Source: Flaviaestuariibacter flavus (lineage in GTDB: Bacteria > Bacteroidota > Bacteroidia > Chitinophagales > Chitinophagaceae). From it: 64,000 nucleotides of DNA. This document shows, piece after piece, positions 10,925 to 18,871 of this stretch. How positions within the stretch are numbered: the first letter of the stretch is position 1; every line of letters starts with the position of its first letter. The translations under genes were made by a program, and so were the position numbers. Under the pieces are notes generated by a model. That model had not been told where the DNA came from. It searched no databases and saw only the letters and a list, made by a program, of their open reading frames with translations. The stretch lies in contig NZ_SJZI01000052.1 of the NCBI RefSeq assembly GCF_004337505.1, forward strand, positions 1 through 64,000, read 5' to 3'.

Positions 10925-11227
10925 TTACGCTGCTTTGGCCTGTCTGTTTTCCAGGAGGTTGGCGAAGTAGCGGATGGCGGCTTCTTCGAGGTCTTCGATC
11001 TGGCCGGTTACTTCCAGCACGGGCCGGATGTCGGTGCCGTTCCACTTCACAAAGTCGATGTCGACGCTGTAGCGGTCGAACACATCGATGGGAGAGGCCT
11101 CGGGGTTGAAGTAGCCGGTACCCTCGATCACCAGGTCGCCCACGTGCTCGGTCACGATCTTGAGGTCGCGAACCACCTTATGCTTCAGGGGATAGTGAAA
11201 AACGAACTCTTTCTCAATGCGCTTCAT
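10925..11227 (-). CDS. Hypothetical first gene of phage-like operon
   Basis: A 100-aa acidic protein starting about 44 bp downstream of the minus-strand -7 element, so it is the first gene transcribed from the repressor-controlled promoter. Its sequence suggests a small alpha/beta fold (VVRDLKIVTEHVGDLVIEG ending in a helix). No family is recognised. First genes of such early operons are often regulators or anti-host factors, but that is only position-based inference. Confidence 0.75.
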   Translation of the reverse strand: MKRIEKEFVFHYPLKHKVVRDLKIVTEHVGDLVIEGTGYFNPEASPIDVFDRYSVDIDFVKWNGTDIRPVLEVTGQIEDLEEAAIRYFANLLENRQAKAA

Positions 11228-11233
11228 CGTCTC

Positions 11234-11263
11234 TTGCTTTTGTGAATAAATGTTCTAAATTTG
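11234..11263 (+). promoter_or_regulatory. Promoter of the S24 repressor gene
   Basis: TTG at 11234-11236, exactly 19 bp, then TAAATTTG at 11256-11263. This is a full match to the Bacteroidota TTG-N19-TAnnTTTG promoter, pointing to the repressor start at 11343. Confidence 0.82.
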
Positions 11264-11322
11264 TGAAGCATAAAGTTACGAGTTTTCACATTATGCACAA
11301 GTTTTTCACATTTATCTTCACA
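11241..11322. promoter_or_regulatory. Operator array of TGTGAA half-sites
   Basis: Five TGTGAA hexamers occur: + orientation at 11241 and 11262, minus orientation at 11285, 11305 and 11317. Same-strand neighbours are mostly 20-21 bp apart (two helical turns), and an inverted pair spans 11262-11290. They overlap both divergent promoters, as expected for a CI/LexA-like repressor. Confidence 0.7.
11271..11300 (-). promoter_or_regulatory. Promoter of the phage-like operon
   Basis: On the minus strand TTG (11300-11298) is followed after exactly 19 bp by TAACTTTA (11278-11271), one base off the TAnnTTTG consensus. It faces the five minus-strand genes and is overlapped by TGTGAA sites. Confidence 0.75.
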
Positions 11323-11342
11323 TTTGCTTAACGCGCGTTTTT

Positions 11343-12068
11343 ATGACACCCAACATCAAGGAAATCAGGCAGTTATACAATCTTACCCAGGAAGAATTCG
11401 CCCAGGCACTTGGCATTACGCGGGAGCTGGTGAACAAGATGGAGAAAGGAAAGTGCGCTGTTTCCAAAGCCACCCGGATTCTGATCCAGAACTTCCAGGA
11501 GGCCCAAAAACGTGAAGAATATTCACAGGCAACTGTTAGCGATGTGCAAATTTTCGGCAGCGCCCGCCCGCGCGCCCAGCAGCCTTACTTCCTGGAGCGG
11601 CAGTCGCGCCAGGGCAGCCACCGCCCCACGGAGGTGCCCCTTGTAGGTATCAAGGCCCAGGCAGGCTACGTGCGCGGCTTCGAGCAGACCGACTACCTCG
11701 ACGGGCTGGAGAAATATTCCCTGCCCCCGGGGGTGAATCCCACCGGCGCCGTGTGGAGCTATTTCGAGGTGGATGGCGACTCCATGGAGCCCGTATTCTT
11801 TGCCGGCGACCTGATCCTGGCTTCAATGCTCCCCCAGGAAGACTGGGACGATGTGAAGAATTTCGGCGTATACGTGCTTCTTACCTCCGAGCGCCTCATG
11901 GTGAAGCGCGTCTACCGCAAGAGTGCAACCGAATGGGTACTTATCTCGGATAACGAAGAAGCCTACCCGCAGGTGCCGCTGGCCGTGTCTGAACTGAAGC
12001 AGGTGTGGACCTTCCGCCGCCATATCCGGGCACGCCTGCCGCAAAAGGAATTCAAGATTACCGCGTGA
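11343..12068 (+). CDS. LexA/CI-like S24 repressor (HTH plus self-cleavage domain)
   Basis: A 241-aa regulator with an N-terminal XRE-type helix-turn-helix (residues 5-55, QEEFAQALGITRELVNKMEKG) and a C-terminal S24 peptidase domain. The likely autocleavage bond is Ala107-Gly108 in KAQAGY. The catalytic dyad is Ser147 (GDSMEP) and Lys188 (MVKRVY), 41 residues apart as in LexA-family proteins. It is transcribed divergently from the Sak4-like operon and shares a 115-bp control region with it. By family knowledge it should repress that operon, and possibly itself, until DNA damage (RecA-ssDNA) triggers cleavage. Confidence 0.93.
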   Translation: MTPNIKEIRQLYNLTQEEFAQALGITRELVNKMEKGKCAVSKATRILIQNFQEAQKREEYSQATVSDVQIFGSARPRAQQPYFLERQSRQGSHRPTEVPLVGIKAQAGYVRGFEQTDYLDGLEKYSLPPGVNPTGAVWSYFEVDGDSMEPVFFAGDLILASMLPQEDWDDVKNFGVYVLLTSERLMVKRVYRKSATEWVLISDNEEAYPQVPLAVSELKQVWTFRRHIRARLPQKEFKITA

Positions 12069-12176
12069 ACCGTGAGCCGTGAACCCGCAATGCGCAAAAA
12101 GACGAAAGGATGCCCAAGGCATCCTTTCGTCGTAATCAGGCGTCAGCCGCTCACGGCTCACGGCTCACGAACTCAC
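12065..12176. repeat. Word-repeat locus C (GTGAGCCGTGAAC words) around a terminator
   Basis: Starting at the repressor stop codon, GTGAACCGTGAGCCGTGAAC (12065-12084) lies left of the hairpin and GCTCACGGCTCACGGCTCAC lies right of it (from about 12149). The two sides are inverted copies, so the RNA could form an outer stem around the terminator. Confidence 0.7.
12096..12131 (-). terminator. Intrinsic terminator (minus strand)
   Basis: A 14-bp perfect stem (12101-12114 with 12118-12131) has a 3-nt loop and AAAAA at 12096-12100, which is a T-run on the minus strand. It ends the 65-aa gene; on the + strand it lacks a T-run. Confidence 0.88.
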
Positions 12177-12370
12177 TTACGCGAATCATTCCGGTGATGA
12201 TTCTTAGGCCGGTTGTTGCGCACATCTTTCGCGTTGTGCGTCACGTCGTCGCCCTTCGTATCCTGCTCTTCCTTGGAGCGGCTGTCGATATCGTCGCGGA
12301 TGTCGGGACGCGGGCGGTGACCGGCGAACTGCTTGCTTTGCATATTATTTTGCTGCCTTGATCCTTTCAT
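12173..12370 (-). CDS. Small, highly charged hypothetical protein
   Basis: A 65-aa protein almost without hydrophobic residues, rich in Arg, Lys, Asp, Asn and Gln (RSKEEQDTKGDD, RNNRPKNHHRN), and probably intrinsically disordered. It has its own strong terminator immediately downstream, which supports it being a real transcription unit. It is reminiscent of small stress-related hydrophilic proteins, but no family is recognised. Confidence 0.55.
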   Translation of the reverse strand: MKGSRQQNNMQSKQFAGHRPRPDIRDDIDSRSKEEQDTKGDDVTHNAKDVRNNRPKNHHRNDSRK

Positions 12371-12435
12371 AATATTCTGTTTAATAGATATATGTTCCGC
12401 AAAACCGTACCAAAAGCGGCAGGTCAGTTCCGGAT

Positions 12436-13752
12436 CTACTCTTGTGGCGGCAAGCGGTCGAGGATGCGGTCAGCGGCGCGTTTGCCGGTATGGAGGGCCG
12501 CCTCTACGGTACCGATGAGCGGGCCGTCGTAAAGCCCTTCGCCGGCGAAATAAAGCGTACCGGCCACGGGAGCTTCCGCGGCTTCCTGCAAGCGGCTTCC
12601 CGAAACCACTTCAAACGAATAGCCACCCTGCGCGAAGGGGTCCTTCAGCCAGTTGTGGAAATAGTGTCCCCGCAGCAGCCCGCGAAGTGCGTCCTCCGCA
12701 ATGCCGAAAAGGGTACTGAGTGAGCGCAGCGCCACGGATAATAATTCGGCTTCGTCCCGGCCCGCCATGGCTTCGGCCGGCGGTCCACCTTTCCAGCCCA
12801 CCAGCACGTTGCCCTGTTCAGGGGCGCCTGTCCACCAGGTAGGTATGTTCTCCTCACTGAAAAGAAAGCCAAGCCCGGAAGCCGGGTTACGGCAAAGGGC
12901 CACGTCTTCCCAGAAACGCTCGCTAAAGGCCAGCACGATCTTGACCACGGAACCGTAACCCAGTTGCTGCACTGCGTTATGCTTTTCCCGCAATGCAGGA
13001 TTAAAGGATACCGCCCCGGAACGCCACACCCCAACGGGAAGGGTGAACACCAGCCTGCTACCGGTGAAGGAGCCGTTATTGGTCAACACGGTCACTTTAC
13101 CGGGTGCCCATTCAATCGTTGCGGCCCTTTCGTTCAAGCAGATTTGTACGCCGGCGTCGCGGCATTCGCGGGCGAGGTGTTCCAGCAAGGGGCCATAGCC
13201 GGTGAAGGGACGTTCATCGTCTTCATGGTCGGACGCCATTAGCTCCCTGCGGAAGGCCAGGGTACTTGCCCGGGCGAGATCGGCGGCATAGTAGCCCTCG
13301 GCATAGCGCCGCACCTGCGTTCGCGTTTTTTCCCATTCGGGGCCGTCGATGTAGCGTTCAAAGAATTGCTCCAGCGGGAGGTCCTCTGCCGCATCGGAAA
13401 GACGCTCCTGCAACTCCTCCTCGCGGTCGATAAAAGACCAGGCGGCTTCGAGACGGCCGTTGCGGTGCTGGTAGAACTTTCCGGCCGATGGCGCGCTGCC
13501 GTTGCCGGAGCGCCGCAGCAACTCTTTGGTAAGCTTTCCTTCGCCGTGGATGAATTCGGCCCCGAGCTCGCGCGCGCCGCCATCCTGCAGGGTCAGCACC
13601 CGGCCGCCCACGCGGTCGCGCGCTTCGATGATCGCTACCCGCCTGCCGGCAAGCGCCAGCTCGCGCGCCGCCATCAGGCCCGCCGCGCCGGCGCCGAGCA
13701 CAAGGACATCATAATTTTCCATGGGGGAATGGGGCTGCATTTTTTGTTCCAA
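12436..13752 (-). CDS. Flavin-containing amine oxidase
   Basis: A 438-aa FAD enzyme of the monoamine oxidase superfamily. The N-terminus carries the Rossmann dinucleotide motif VLVLGAGAAGLMAARELA, an acidic residue in IIEARDRVGGRV, and the RVGGR signature. Near the C-terminus LYFAGEGL is the second FAD-binding motif. Such enzymes oxidise primary or polyamines, or act as protoporphyrinogen/carotenoid-type desaturases; the substrate cannot be read from the sequence. Met at 13719 (MENYDVLVLG) is an equally good start. No signal peptide is seen, so it is cytoplasmic. It is probably monocistronic. Confidence 0.88.
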   Translation of the reverse strand: MEQKMQPHSPMENYDVLVLGAGAAGLMAARELALAGRRVAIIEARDRVGGRVLTLQDGGARELGAEFIHGEGKLTKELLRRSGNGSAPSAGKFYQHRNGRLEAAWSFIDREEELQERLSDAAEDLPLEQFFERYIDGPEWEKTRTQVRRYAEGYYAADLARASTLAFRRELMASDHEDDERPFTGYGPLLEHLARECRDAGVQICLNERAATIEWAPGKVTVLTNNGSFTGSRLVFTLPVGVWRSGAVSFNPALREKHNAVQQLGYGSVVKIVLAFSERFWEDVALCRNPASGLGFLFSEENIPTWWTGAPEQGNVLVGWKGGPPAEAMAGRDEAELLSVALRSLSTLFGIAEDALRGLLRGHYFHNWLKDPFAQGGYSFEVVSGSRLQEAAEAPVAGTLYFAGEGLYDGPLIGTVEAALHTGKRAADRILDRLPPQE

Positions 13753-13768
13753 GGGAAATAGGGAGGGT

Positions 13769-13874
13769 TGATTACATGATCACAGAATACATGAATACAT
13801 GAGTACATGAGGTGGGGTGGAGGTGGTCGTTCACACCCCCTCTTAAATCATGTATTCATGTACTCTGTAATCAT
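13769..13874. repeat. Word-repeat locus D (TACATGAATACATGAG words, inverted pair)
   Basis: Left arm GATTACATGATCACAGAA then TACATGAATACATGAG; right arm ATCATGTATTCATG then TACTCTGTAATCAT is its inverted counterpart. The arms enclose a G/C-rich spacer, and the fbaB terminator lies just right of the pair. Confidence 0.75.
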
Positions 13875-13887
13875 TTGCTCTTCCCTC

Positions 13888-13921
13888 AAAAAAAAAAGAC
13901 CCTTCAACAGAAGGGTCTTTG
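13888..13921 (-). terminator. Terminator of the FBP aldolase gene
   Basis: On the minus strand AGACCCTTC-TGTT-GAAGGGTCT is followed by a run of ten T, 19 bp after the stop codon. Confidence 0.93.
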
Positions 13922-13939
13922 TTAAAACTATTAAGAAGC

Positions 13940-14995
13940 TTACGCGATGGTGATGCTTTCGTCGAGGTATACGTCCTGGATCGCCTGGAGCATTTTCACG
14001 CCGTCTTCGAAGGGGCGCTGGAAGGCTTTGCGGCCGAGGATAAGACCCATGCCACCCGCGCGCTTGTTGATAACGGCGGTGGTGATCGCTTCCACGAGGT
14101 CGCTTTCACCCTTGCTTTCGCCACCCGAGTTGATGAGACCCACGCGACCATTGTAGCAGTTGAGCACCTGGTAGCGGGTCAGGTCGATCGGGTGATCGGT
14201 GGTGAGCTTTTCGTAAACCAGCTTGTGCGTCTTGCCGTGCTTGGTAGCGAGGTAGCCGCCGTTGTTGGTGGGAAGCTTTTGCTTGATGATGTCGGCCTGC
14301 AGCGTCACACCGAGGTGGTTGGCCTGGCCGGTGAGGTCGGCGGAAGTGTGGTAATCCACGCCGTCAACCTTGAAGGCGTTGTTGCGGGTATAGCACCACA
14401 GGATGGTGGCCATGCCCAGCTCGTGTGCGTATTCGAAGGCTTCTGCAACCTCTTTCAGCTGGCGGGCGCTTTCGGCAGAACCCCAGTAGATGGTAGCACC
14501 AACGGCAACGGCACCCATGTTCCAGGCGCTCTTGATGCTGCCGAACATGGTCTGGTCGTAGCGGTTGGGATGGCTCAGGAACTCGTTGTGGTTGATCTTG
14601 ACCACGAAGGGGATCTTGTGCGCGTATTTGCGGGCCATGATGCCCAGCACGCCGAAGGTGGAGGCCACGGCATTGCAGCCGCCCTCGATGGCGAGGCGGA
14701 TGATATTTTCGGGGTCGAAGTAGATCGGGTTGGGCGCGAAGGCGGAGCCGGCGCTGTGCTCGATGCCCTGGTCTACCGGGAAGATGGAGCAAAAGCCCGT
14801 ATCGGAAAGGCGGCCGGTGCCGAGGAGTTGCTGCAGGGAGCGCAGCACCTGCGGGGTGCGGTTGGAGTTCACCCAGATGTCGTCCACATGCGTGGGCGAG
14901 GGGAGGTGCAGGGTGGATTTATCGATGGTAGTGCAGGTGTGGTTGAGCAGGTATTCGGCCTGGTCGCCCAGCAGTTCAACGATTTTTGACGCCAT
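13940..14995 (-). CDS. fbaB: Class I fructose-bisphosphate aldolase (DhnA type)
   Basis: A 351-aa protein matching the archaeal-type/DhnA class I aldolases, which cleave fructose 1,6-bisphosphate into DHAP and glyceraldehyde-3-phosphate through a Schiff-base lysine. Visible signatures are [12 protein letters not shown], the candidate phosphate-binding region and Schiff-base Lys in [10 protein letters not shown], and the C-terminal NSGGESKG and [16 protein letters not shown]. The start [10 protein letters not shown] (14995) was chosen over an in-frame Met eight codons upstream because the family begins there. The enzyme is cytoplasmic and works in glycolysis and gluconeogenesis. A strong terminator follows. 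Confidence 0.93.
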   Translation of the reverse strand: MASKIVELLGDQAEYLLNHTCTTIDKSTLHLPSPTHVDDIWVNSNRTPQVLRSLQQLLGTGRLSDTGFCSIFPVDQGIEHSAGSAFAPNPIYFDPENIIRLAIEGGCNAVASTFGVLGIMARKYAHKIPFVVKINHNEFLSHPNRYDQTMFGSIKSAWNMGAVAVGATIYWGSAESARQLKEVAEAFEYAHELGMATILWCYTRNNAFKVDGVDYHTSADLTGQANHLGVTLQADIIKQKLPTNNGGYLATKHGKTHKLVYEKLTTDHPIDLTRYQVLNCYNGRVGLINSGGESKGESDLVEAITTAVINKRAGGMGLILGRKAFQRPFEDGVKMLQAIQDVYLDESITIA

Positions 14996-15035
14996 AGTGG
15001 GGAGTTTGAAGTGCGGCAAATATAGGCGAGAAAGG

Positions 15036-15075
15036 TAAACGGGTTAATTGGTCGATTCGTTAATTGGGAATCAGG
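15036..15075. repeat. Word-repeat locus E (TTAATTGG words)
   Basis: GGTTAATTGGTCGATT and CGTTAATTGGGAATC are two degenerate copies between fbaB and kdsA. This is a weak example of the word-repeat pattern. Confidence 0.4.
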
Positions 15076-15134
15076 ACTCCGCCGGTCATCGAAGCGCTCT
15101 AAATCATTTGATGAACGGCCGATCTGCTTGAAAC

Positions 15135-15959
15135 CTAAGCCACCGCTTTCCGGATCCGCACCAATTGCTCCAGGAGGCTTTCCAGGCGCTCCAGCTGCAG
15201 CATGTTAGCGCCATCCGAAAGCGCCTTCCCGGGGTTGGGATGCGTTTCGATAAAAAGCCCGTCGGCGCCCGCGGCGATGGCGGCCTTGGCGATGGTTCCG
15301 ATCAGTTGCGGGTTGCCGCCCGTAACGCCGCCGGTCTGGTTGGGCTGCTGCAGGGCATGGGTGCAGTCCATCACCACCGGTGCGCCGGCTTCCTGCATCC
15401 AGGGAATATTGCGGTAATCCACTACCAGGTCCTGGTAGCCAAAGGTGGTGCCGCGCTCGGTCAGGATCACCTGCTCATTTCCGGTGCTGCGGATCTTGTC
15501 GGCGGCGAATTTCATCGAAGGACCGTTCAGAAACTGTCCCTTCTTTACGTTCACGATGCGGCCCGTGCGGCCAGCGGCAAGCAGGAGCTCCGTCTGCCGG
15601 CACAGGAAAGCCGGGATCTGGAGCACGTCCACGAATTTGGCGGCTTCCTCGGCCTCGCGCTCCGAGTGAATATCGGTGGTGGTGGGCAGCCCGAAGCGCA
15701 TGCCGGCCTTTTGGAGGATCTCCAGCCCGAACATGTCGCCGTGACCGGTGAACGAAGCAGCGCTCGTGCGGTTGGCTTTGCGGTAAGAAGCTTTCAGGAT
15801 AAGGGGAATGCCAAGGCGCCTGCACACCGCCTTCAGGTGGGCGCTGATCTCGAACACGTTTTCTTCCGTCTCCACCACGCAGGGGCCGGCAATGAGGAAA
15901 AACGTCCTGGGATCGTATTGCTGGCCTGTGAAGAGGCGCTCTAAGTAGGAAGGGATCAT
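15135..15959 (-). CDS. kdsA: 3-deoxy-8-phosphooctulonate synthase
   Basis: A 274-aa KDO-8-phosphate synthase that condenses PEP with arabinose 5-phosphate for the LPS inner core. Signatures are FLIAGPCVVE, ILKASYRKANRTS, LQIPAFLCRQTELL, NVKKGQFLNGPSMK, ILTERGTTFGYQDLVVD and GADGLFIETHPNP. The start MIPSYL (15959) is used. The frame stays open upstream to 16091, but that extension is translated word-repeat DNA (PHYRTTAFPINSSPHY) and is not part of the protein. It indicates a Gram-negative outer membrane carrying KDO. Confidence 0.94.
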   Translation of the reverse strand: MIPSYLERLFTGQQYDPRTFFLIAGPCVVETEENVFEISAHLKAVCRRLGIPLILKASYRKANRTSAASFTGHGDMFGLEILQKAGMRFGLPTTTDIHSEREAEEAAKFVDVLQIPAFLCRQTELLLAAGRTGRIVNVKKGQFLNGPSMKFAADKIRSTGNEQVILTERGTTFGYQDLVVDYRNIPWMQEAGAPVVMDCTHALQQPNQTGGVTGGNPQLIGTIAKAAIAAGADGLFIETHPNPGKALSDGANMLQLERLESLLEQLVRIRKAVA

Positions 15960-15967
15960 GCGGCAAA

Positions 15968-16032
15968 GGTAATGGGGTGACGAGTTAATGGGGAATGCGG
16001 TAGTACGGTAATGCGGTAACGGGGTAATAGGA
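15968..16032. repeat. Word-repeat locus F (GCGGTAAT words)
   Basis: Upstream of kdsA, degenerate copies of GGTAATGCGGTAACGGGGTAAT run head to tail. The reverse complement of the same word (ATTACCGC) recurs at 18790-18855. Confidence 0.7.
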
Positions 16033-16276
16033 GAATCGAAATTCGGACCACGGGTGCAATTCCCAAGTTTCTGTGCATCCGCGACGCTCACGAGCCCGCC
16101 CCGGTGTGATTAGCTTTTGATAGCGGACGCTCTAAGGAAAAGTCCTGATCATCGTAAAAATTAGTTGGACGTGACCGTTAGCGATGTGTACCTTTTACAT
16201 GATAATCATTGTGTACTCTGTACATTTTTGTAGGAGCTACGCAATGGTACCCATTTAACCGAAAACCGCTTGCTAC

Positions 16277-18670
16277 ATGACAAATTTCCTCCGGGCGAGG
16301 CTCCTCGCCCTGTGCCTTTCCGGCATCCTGCTTTCTGTTTCCGCCCATGCGCAAAATCCCTGGAACGGGAAGGTCGTCTTCCAGGGTTACTGGTGGGATT
16401 ACTGGAACAACAATTACCCCAACGGCTGGTCGAACTACCTTACCGACCTGGCGCCCCGCCTGCGCGACCTCGGGATCGATGCCGTCTGGATCCCGCCTTC
16501 CGTCAAGAATGCCAGCACCTCGTCGAACGGCTACTCGCCCTTCGATCATTACGACCTGGGTGACAAGTACCAGAAGGGCTCGCTGAAGACGCGGCTCGGG
16601 TCGAAAGACGAGTTGCTGCGCCTTGTGGGCGTGATGCACGCCAATGGCATCGACGTCATCCAGGACGTGGTGTTCAACCACATGGACAATGCCGGCTCGG
16701 CCAACGGCTCGGGCGGCTCCGACCCGGCGGCTAATAACGGTGACGGCAATACGTACAAGAACTTCCGCTATGTTAGCTACACCAGGCCCGCCACCGACGA
16801 AACGGCTACCAACTACCTGGCCCGCAACGGCCGCTGGCCGAAGAACTGGCCCAACTTCCACGCCACCACAAGTCACAATTGCCTTTCGGGCGATATCTGC
16901 TCGCCGTTCTTCGGCCCCGACATCTGCTATGTCGCCGGCGCCTATGGACAAAGCTCCAACGCCACGTTCAACCCCACGCAGGGTTCCGACTGGATGCGCA
17001 GCGGCGCCCGCAACTGGTTTGTGTGGATGAAAAAACAAACGGGCGTGGATGGCTTCCGGCTGGATGCGGTGAAGCACTTCGAAACCTGGGCCACGCAGGA
17101 CTTTCTCTACAACGTGAAGTACAATGCGGGCTGGGCCAACGGCGGCGCCAATATGTTTGCCGTGGGCGAATATGTGGGCAGCGCCTCCGAGCAGGATGCC
17201 TGGATAAGCGGCGTGAAAACATCCAACGGCGGCAGTGAAGACCTCGTGGGCACCTTCGACTTCAGCCTGCGGCAGGCGGTGAAAAATATGGTAAGCGCCG
17301 GCGGCTCCTATGACCTGGGATCCCTGCCCGCGGCACAGCAGTCGAACCGCTACCGCACCGTACCCTTTGTCAACAACCACGACACCTTCCGGCCCACGAA
17401 AGACGCCAACGGTAATTATACGGGATGGGATGGCGCCAACGAGCTCGGCGGCGGTCATATCGATCCCTTCGATCCGCGCCTGGCCGTGGCTTACGCCGTG
17501 ACCTTCGCGGTGGACGGCTCGCCGCAGGTTTTTTTCGAAGACCTGTTCAACCTAGGCAACACCGCGAAGCGCTACACCCACCTGCCCTCATCGGCAACTG
17601 ATCTGCCGGAGCGCAGCGATATCGCCAATATCATCTGGTGCCACCAGAAGCTCAATTTCAAGAAAGGCGCTTACAAGGTGCGCTGGCAGGCAGCCGACCT
17701 GCTGCTTATAGAGCGCGGCTACAATGCCGGCCCGGAGGCTTCCTACGCCATCATCGGCGTCAACGACAACTGGAACACCTGGCAGAGTGCCAATATCCAG
17801 ACCGATTTCGGACCGAACCGCCAGCTGCACGATTACAGCGGCGCCAACGCCAACGATATCTGGACCGACGCCAGCGGCCGCGTCACCATCTGGGTGCCGC
17901 CCTGCGACGGCTCCAATACACGCCGCGGCTATTGCATCTGGGGTCCGGCAGGCATTACCGGCGGCTTTGCGCCGGCGCAGCGTTCCACTACCCAGGAGTG
18001 GGAGATGGACAATGACCTTGGCGATAGCCATGCTTCCTCGCTCGGGCAGGGCGGCGCGCTGCCGGCTTCTTCCACCGCGCTGCGCTATGCCGGCAAGGTC
18101 TTCGACGAGGCCGGGAAATCCATCACCGTGAACGTGTTTCCGAACAACAGCACCTACAGCCTTACCGTTGGTATTTATAACAACAGCGACGCGCTGCTGA
18201 CGTCCACCAGCGGCACCGGAACGCTTACACTGAGCTATACGCCGACCGCTACCGGTTTCTATAAGATCAAGGTGCGCAACACCAGCACCACCAACCCCGC
18301 GCAGAAGTTCTGGGTTAAGGCTGCCTACACAGCGCCCCGCACCATCAGTACCGCCTCCTACCCGGCTCGGATGAACACGTCAGAAGTGCCCGCTGAAATA
18401 AAGAAGGCGAACGGTGCGTCCGGACTCACCGTCAGCAATGCGCCGGGGGCCGACAGGGCCCGGGTGCGCTTCCGCGTGCCGGCGGGTCGCTACGTGGTTG
18501 CCCTGTACACGGTGGATGGCCGCCTGCTCCGCCAGCTGCCCGAACGCGCTTACACCGCCGGCTGGCAGTCCGCGGACCTTCCTACCGAAGGCCTTAGCAG
18601 CGGCACCTACCTCGTCAGCCTCACCGGCGACGGCGAACGGCAGATCATCAAGCTCGCATTAACCAAGTAA
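16277..18670 (+). CDS. Secreted alpha-amylase (GH13) with sorting-like C-terminus
   Basis: A 797-aa exported glycoside hydrolase. A signal peptide (LLALCLSGILLSVSAHAQ) is followed by a GH13 (beta/alpha)8 barrel: DVVFNH (conserved region I), GFRLDAVKH (II, nucleophile Asp), FAVGEY (III, acid/base Glu) and FVNNHDT (IV). It should hydrolyse alpha-1,4-glucans outside the cell. After the catalytic and beta domains comes a pre-peptidase-like beta domain (about 600-680). The C-terminal 80 residues end SSGTYLVSLTGDGERQIIK, resembling a type IX secretion type A sorting domain; PorQ of that system is encoded at 37.3 kb. A GNRA-loop terminator follows. Confidence 0.92.
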   Translation: MTNFLRARLLALCLSGILLSVSAHAQNPWNGKVVFQGYWWDYWNNNYPNGWSNYLTDLAPRLRDLGIDAVWIPPSVKNASTSSNGYSPFDHYDLGDKYQKGSLKTRLGSKDELLRLVGVMHANGIDVIQDVVFNHMDNAGSANGSGGSDPAANNGDGNTYKNFRYVSYTRPATDETATNYLARNGRWPKNWPNFHATTSHNCLSGDICSPFFGPDICYVAGAYGQSSNATFNPTQGSDWMRSGARNWFVWMKKQTGVDGFRLDAVKHFETWATQDFLYNVKYNAGWANGGANMFAVGEYVGSASEQDAWISGVKTSNGGSEDLVGTFDFSLRQAVKNMVSAGGSYDLGSLPAAQQSNRYRTVPFVNNHDTFRPTKDANGNYTGWDGANELGGGHIDPFDPRLAVAYAVTFAVDGSPQVFFEDLFNLGNTAKRYTHLPSSATDLPERSDIANIIWCHQKLNFKKGAYKVRWQAADLLLIERGYNAGPEASYAIIGVNDNWNTWQSANIQTDFGPNRQLHDYSGANANDIWTDASGRVTIWVPPCDGSNTRRGYCIWGPAGITGGFAPAQRSTTQEWEMDNDLGDSHASSLGQGGALPASSTALRYAGKVFDEAGKSITVNVFPNNSTYSLTVGIYNNSDALLTSTSGTGTLTLSYTPTATGFYKIKVRNTSTTNPAQKFWVKAAYTAPRTISTASYPARMNTSEVPAEIKKANGASGLTVSNAPGADRARVRFRVPAGRYVVALYTVDGRLLRQLPERAYTAGWQSADLPTEGLSSGTYLVSLTGDGERQIIKLALTK

Positions 18671-18699
18671 ACAAAACCCGGCGAAAGCCGGGTTTTGTT
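18670..18699. terminator. Terminator after alpha-amylase
   Basis: AACAAAACCCGGC-GAAA-GCCGGGTTTTGTT is a 13-bp stem with a GAAA tetraloop, starting at the last base of the stop codon; T-rich on both sides. Confidence 0.9.
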
Positions 18700-18700
18700 C

Positions 18701-18855
18701 ATCTCAGATCTCAGATCTCAGATCTCGGATCTCAGATCTGCTGAAATGCTCCCCTGGGTAAAAAGCAAAATTCTATTCGCCACCATCTTTACCGCATCAC
18801 CCCATCACCGCATTACCGCATTACCACATTACCGCATTACCGCATTACCCCATTA
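18701..18855. repeat. Word-repeat locus G (two word families side by side)
   Basis: 18701-18740 is about five copies of ATCTCAGATCTC, and 18790-18855 is about eight copies of ATTACCGC/ATCACCCC. The second block ends just before the threonine dehydrogenase start. Confidence 0.75.
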
Positions 18856-18871
18856 TCTTCGCGGCTGCCAT

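Noticed and set aside
8404-12180. Attachment-site direct repeats flanking the phage-like region
   Set aside because: No matching direct repeat longer than a few bases was found by eye between the two borders.
16091-16276. Longer KdsA N-terminus and a promoter for the amylase gene
   Set aside because: The extension is translated word-repeat DNA, and TACATTTTTG near 16220 lacks a -33 TTG at proper spacing, so no promoter is called.
18701-18855. Short repeated words considered as a CRISPR array
   Set aside because: Copies are contiguous and degenerate with no unique spacers; no cas gene is in the window.
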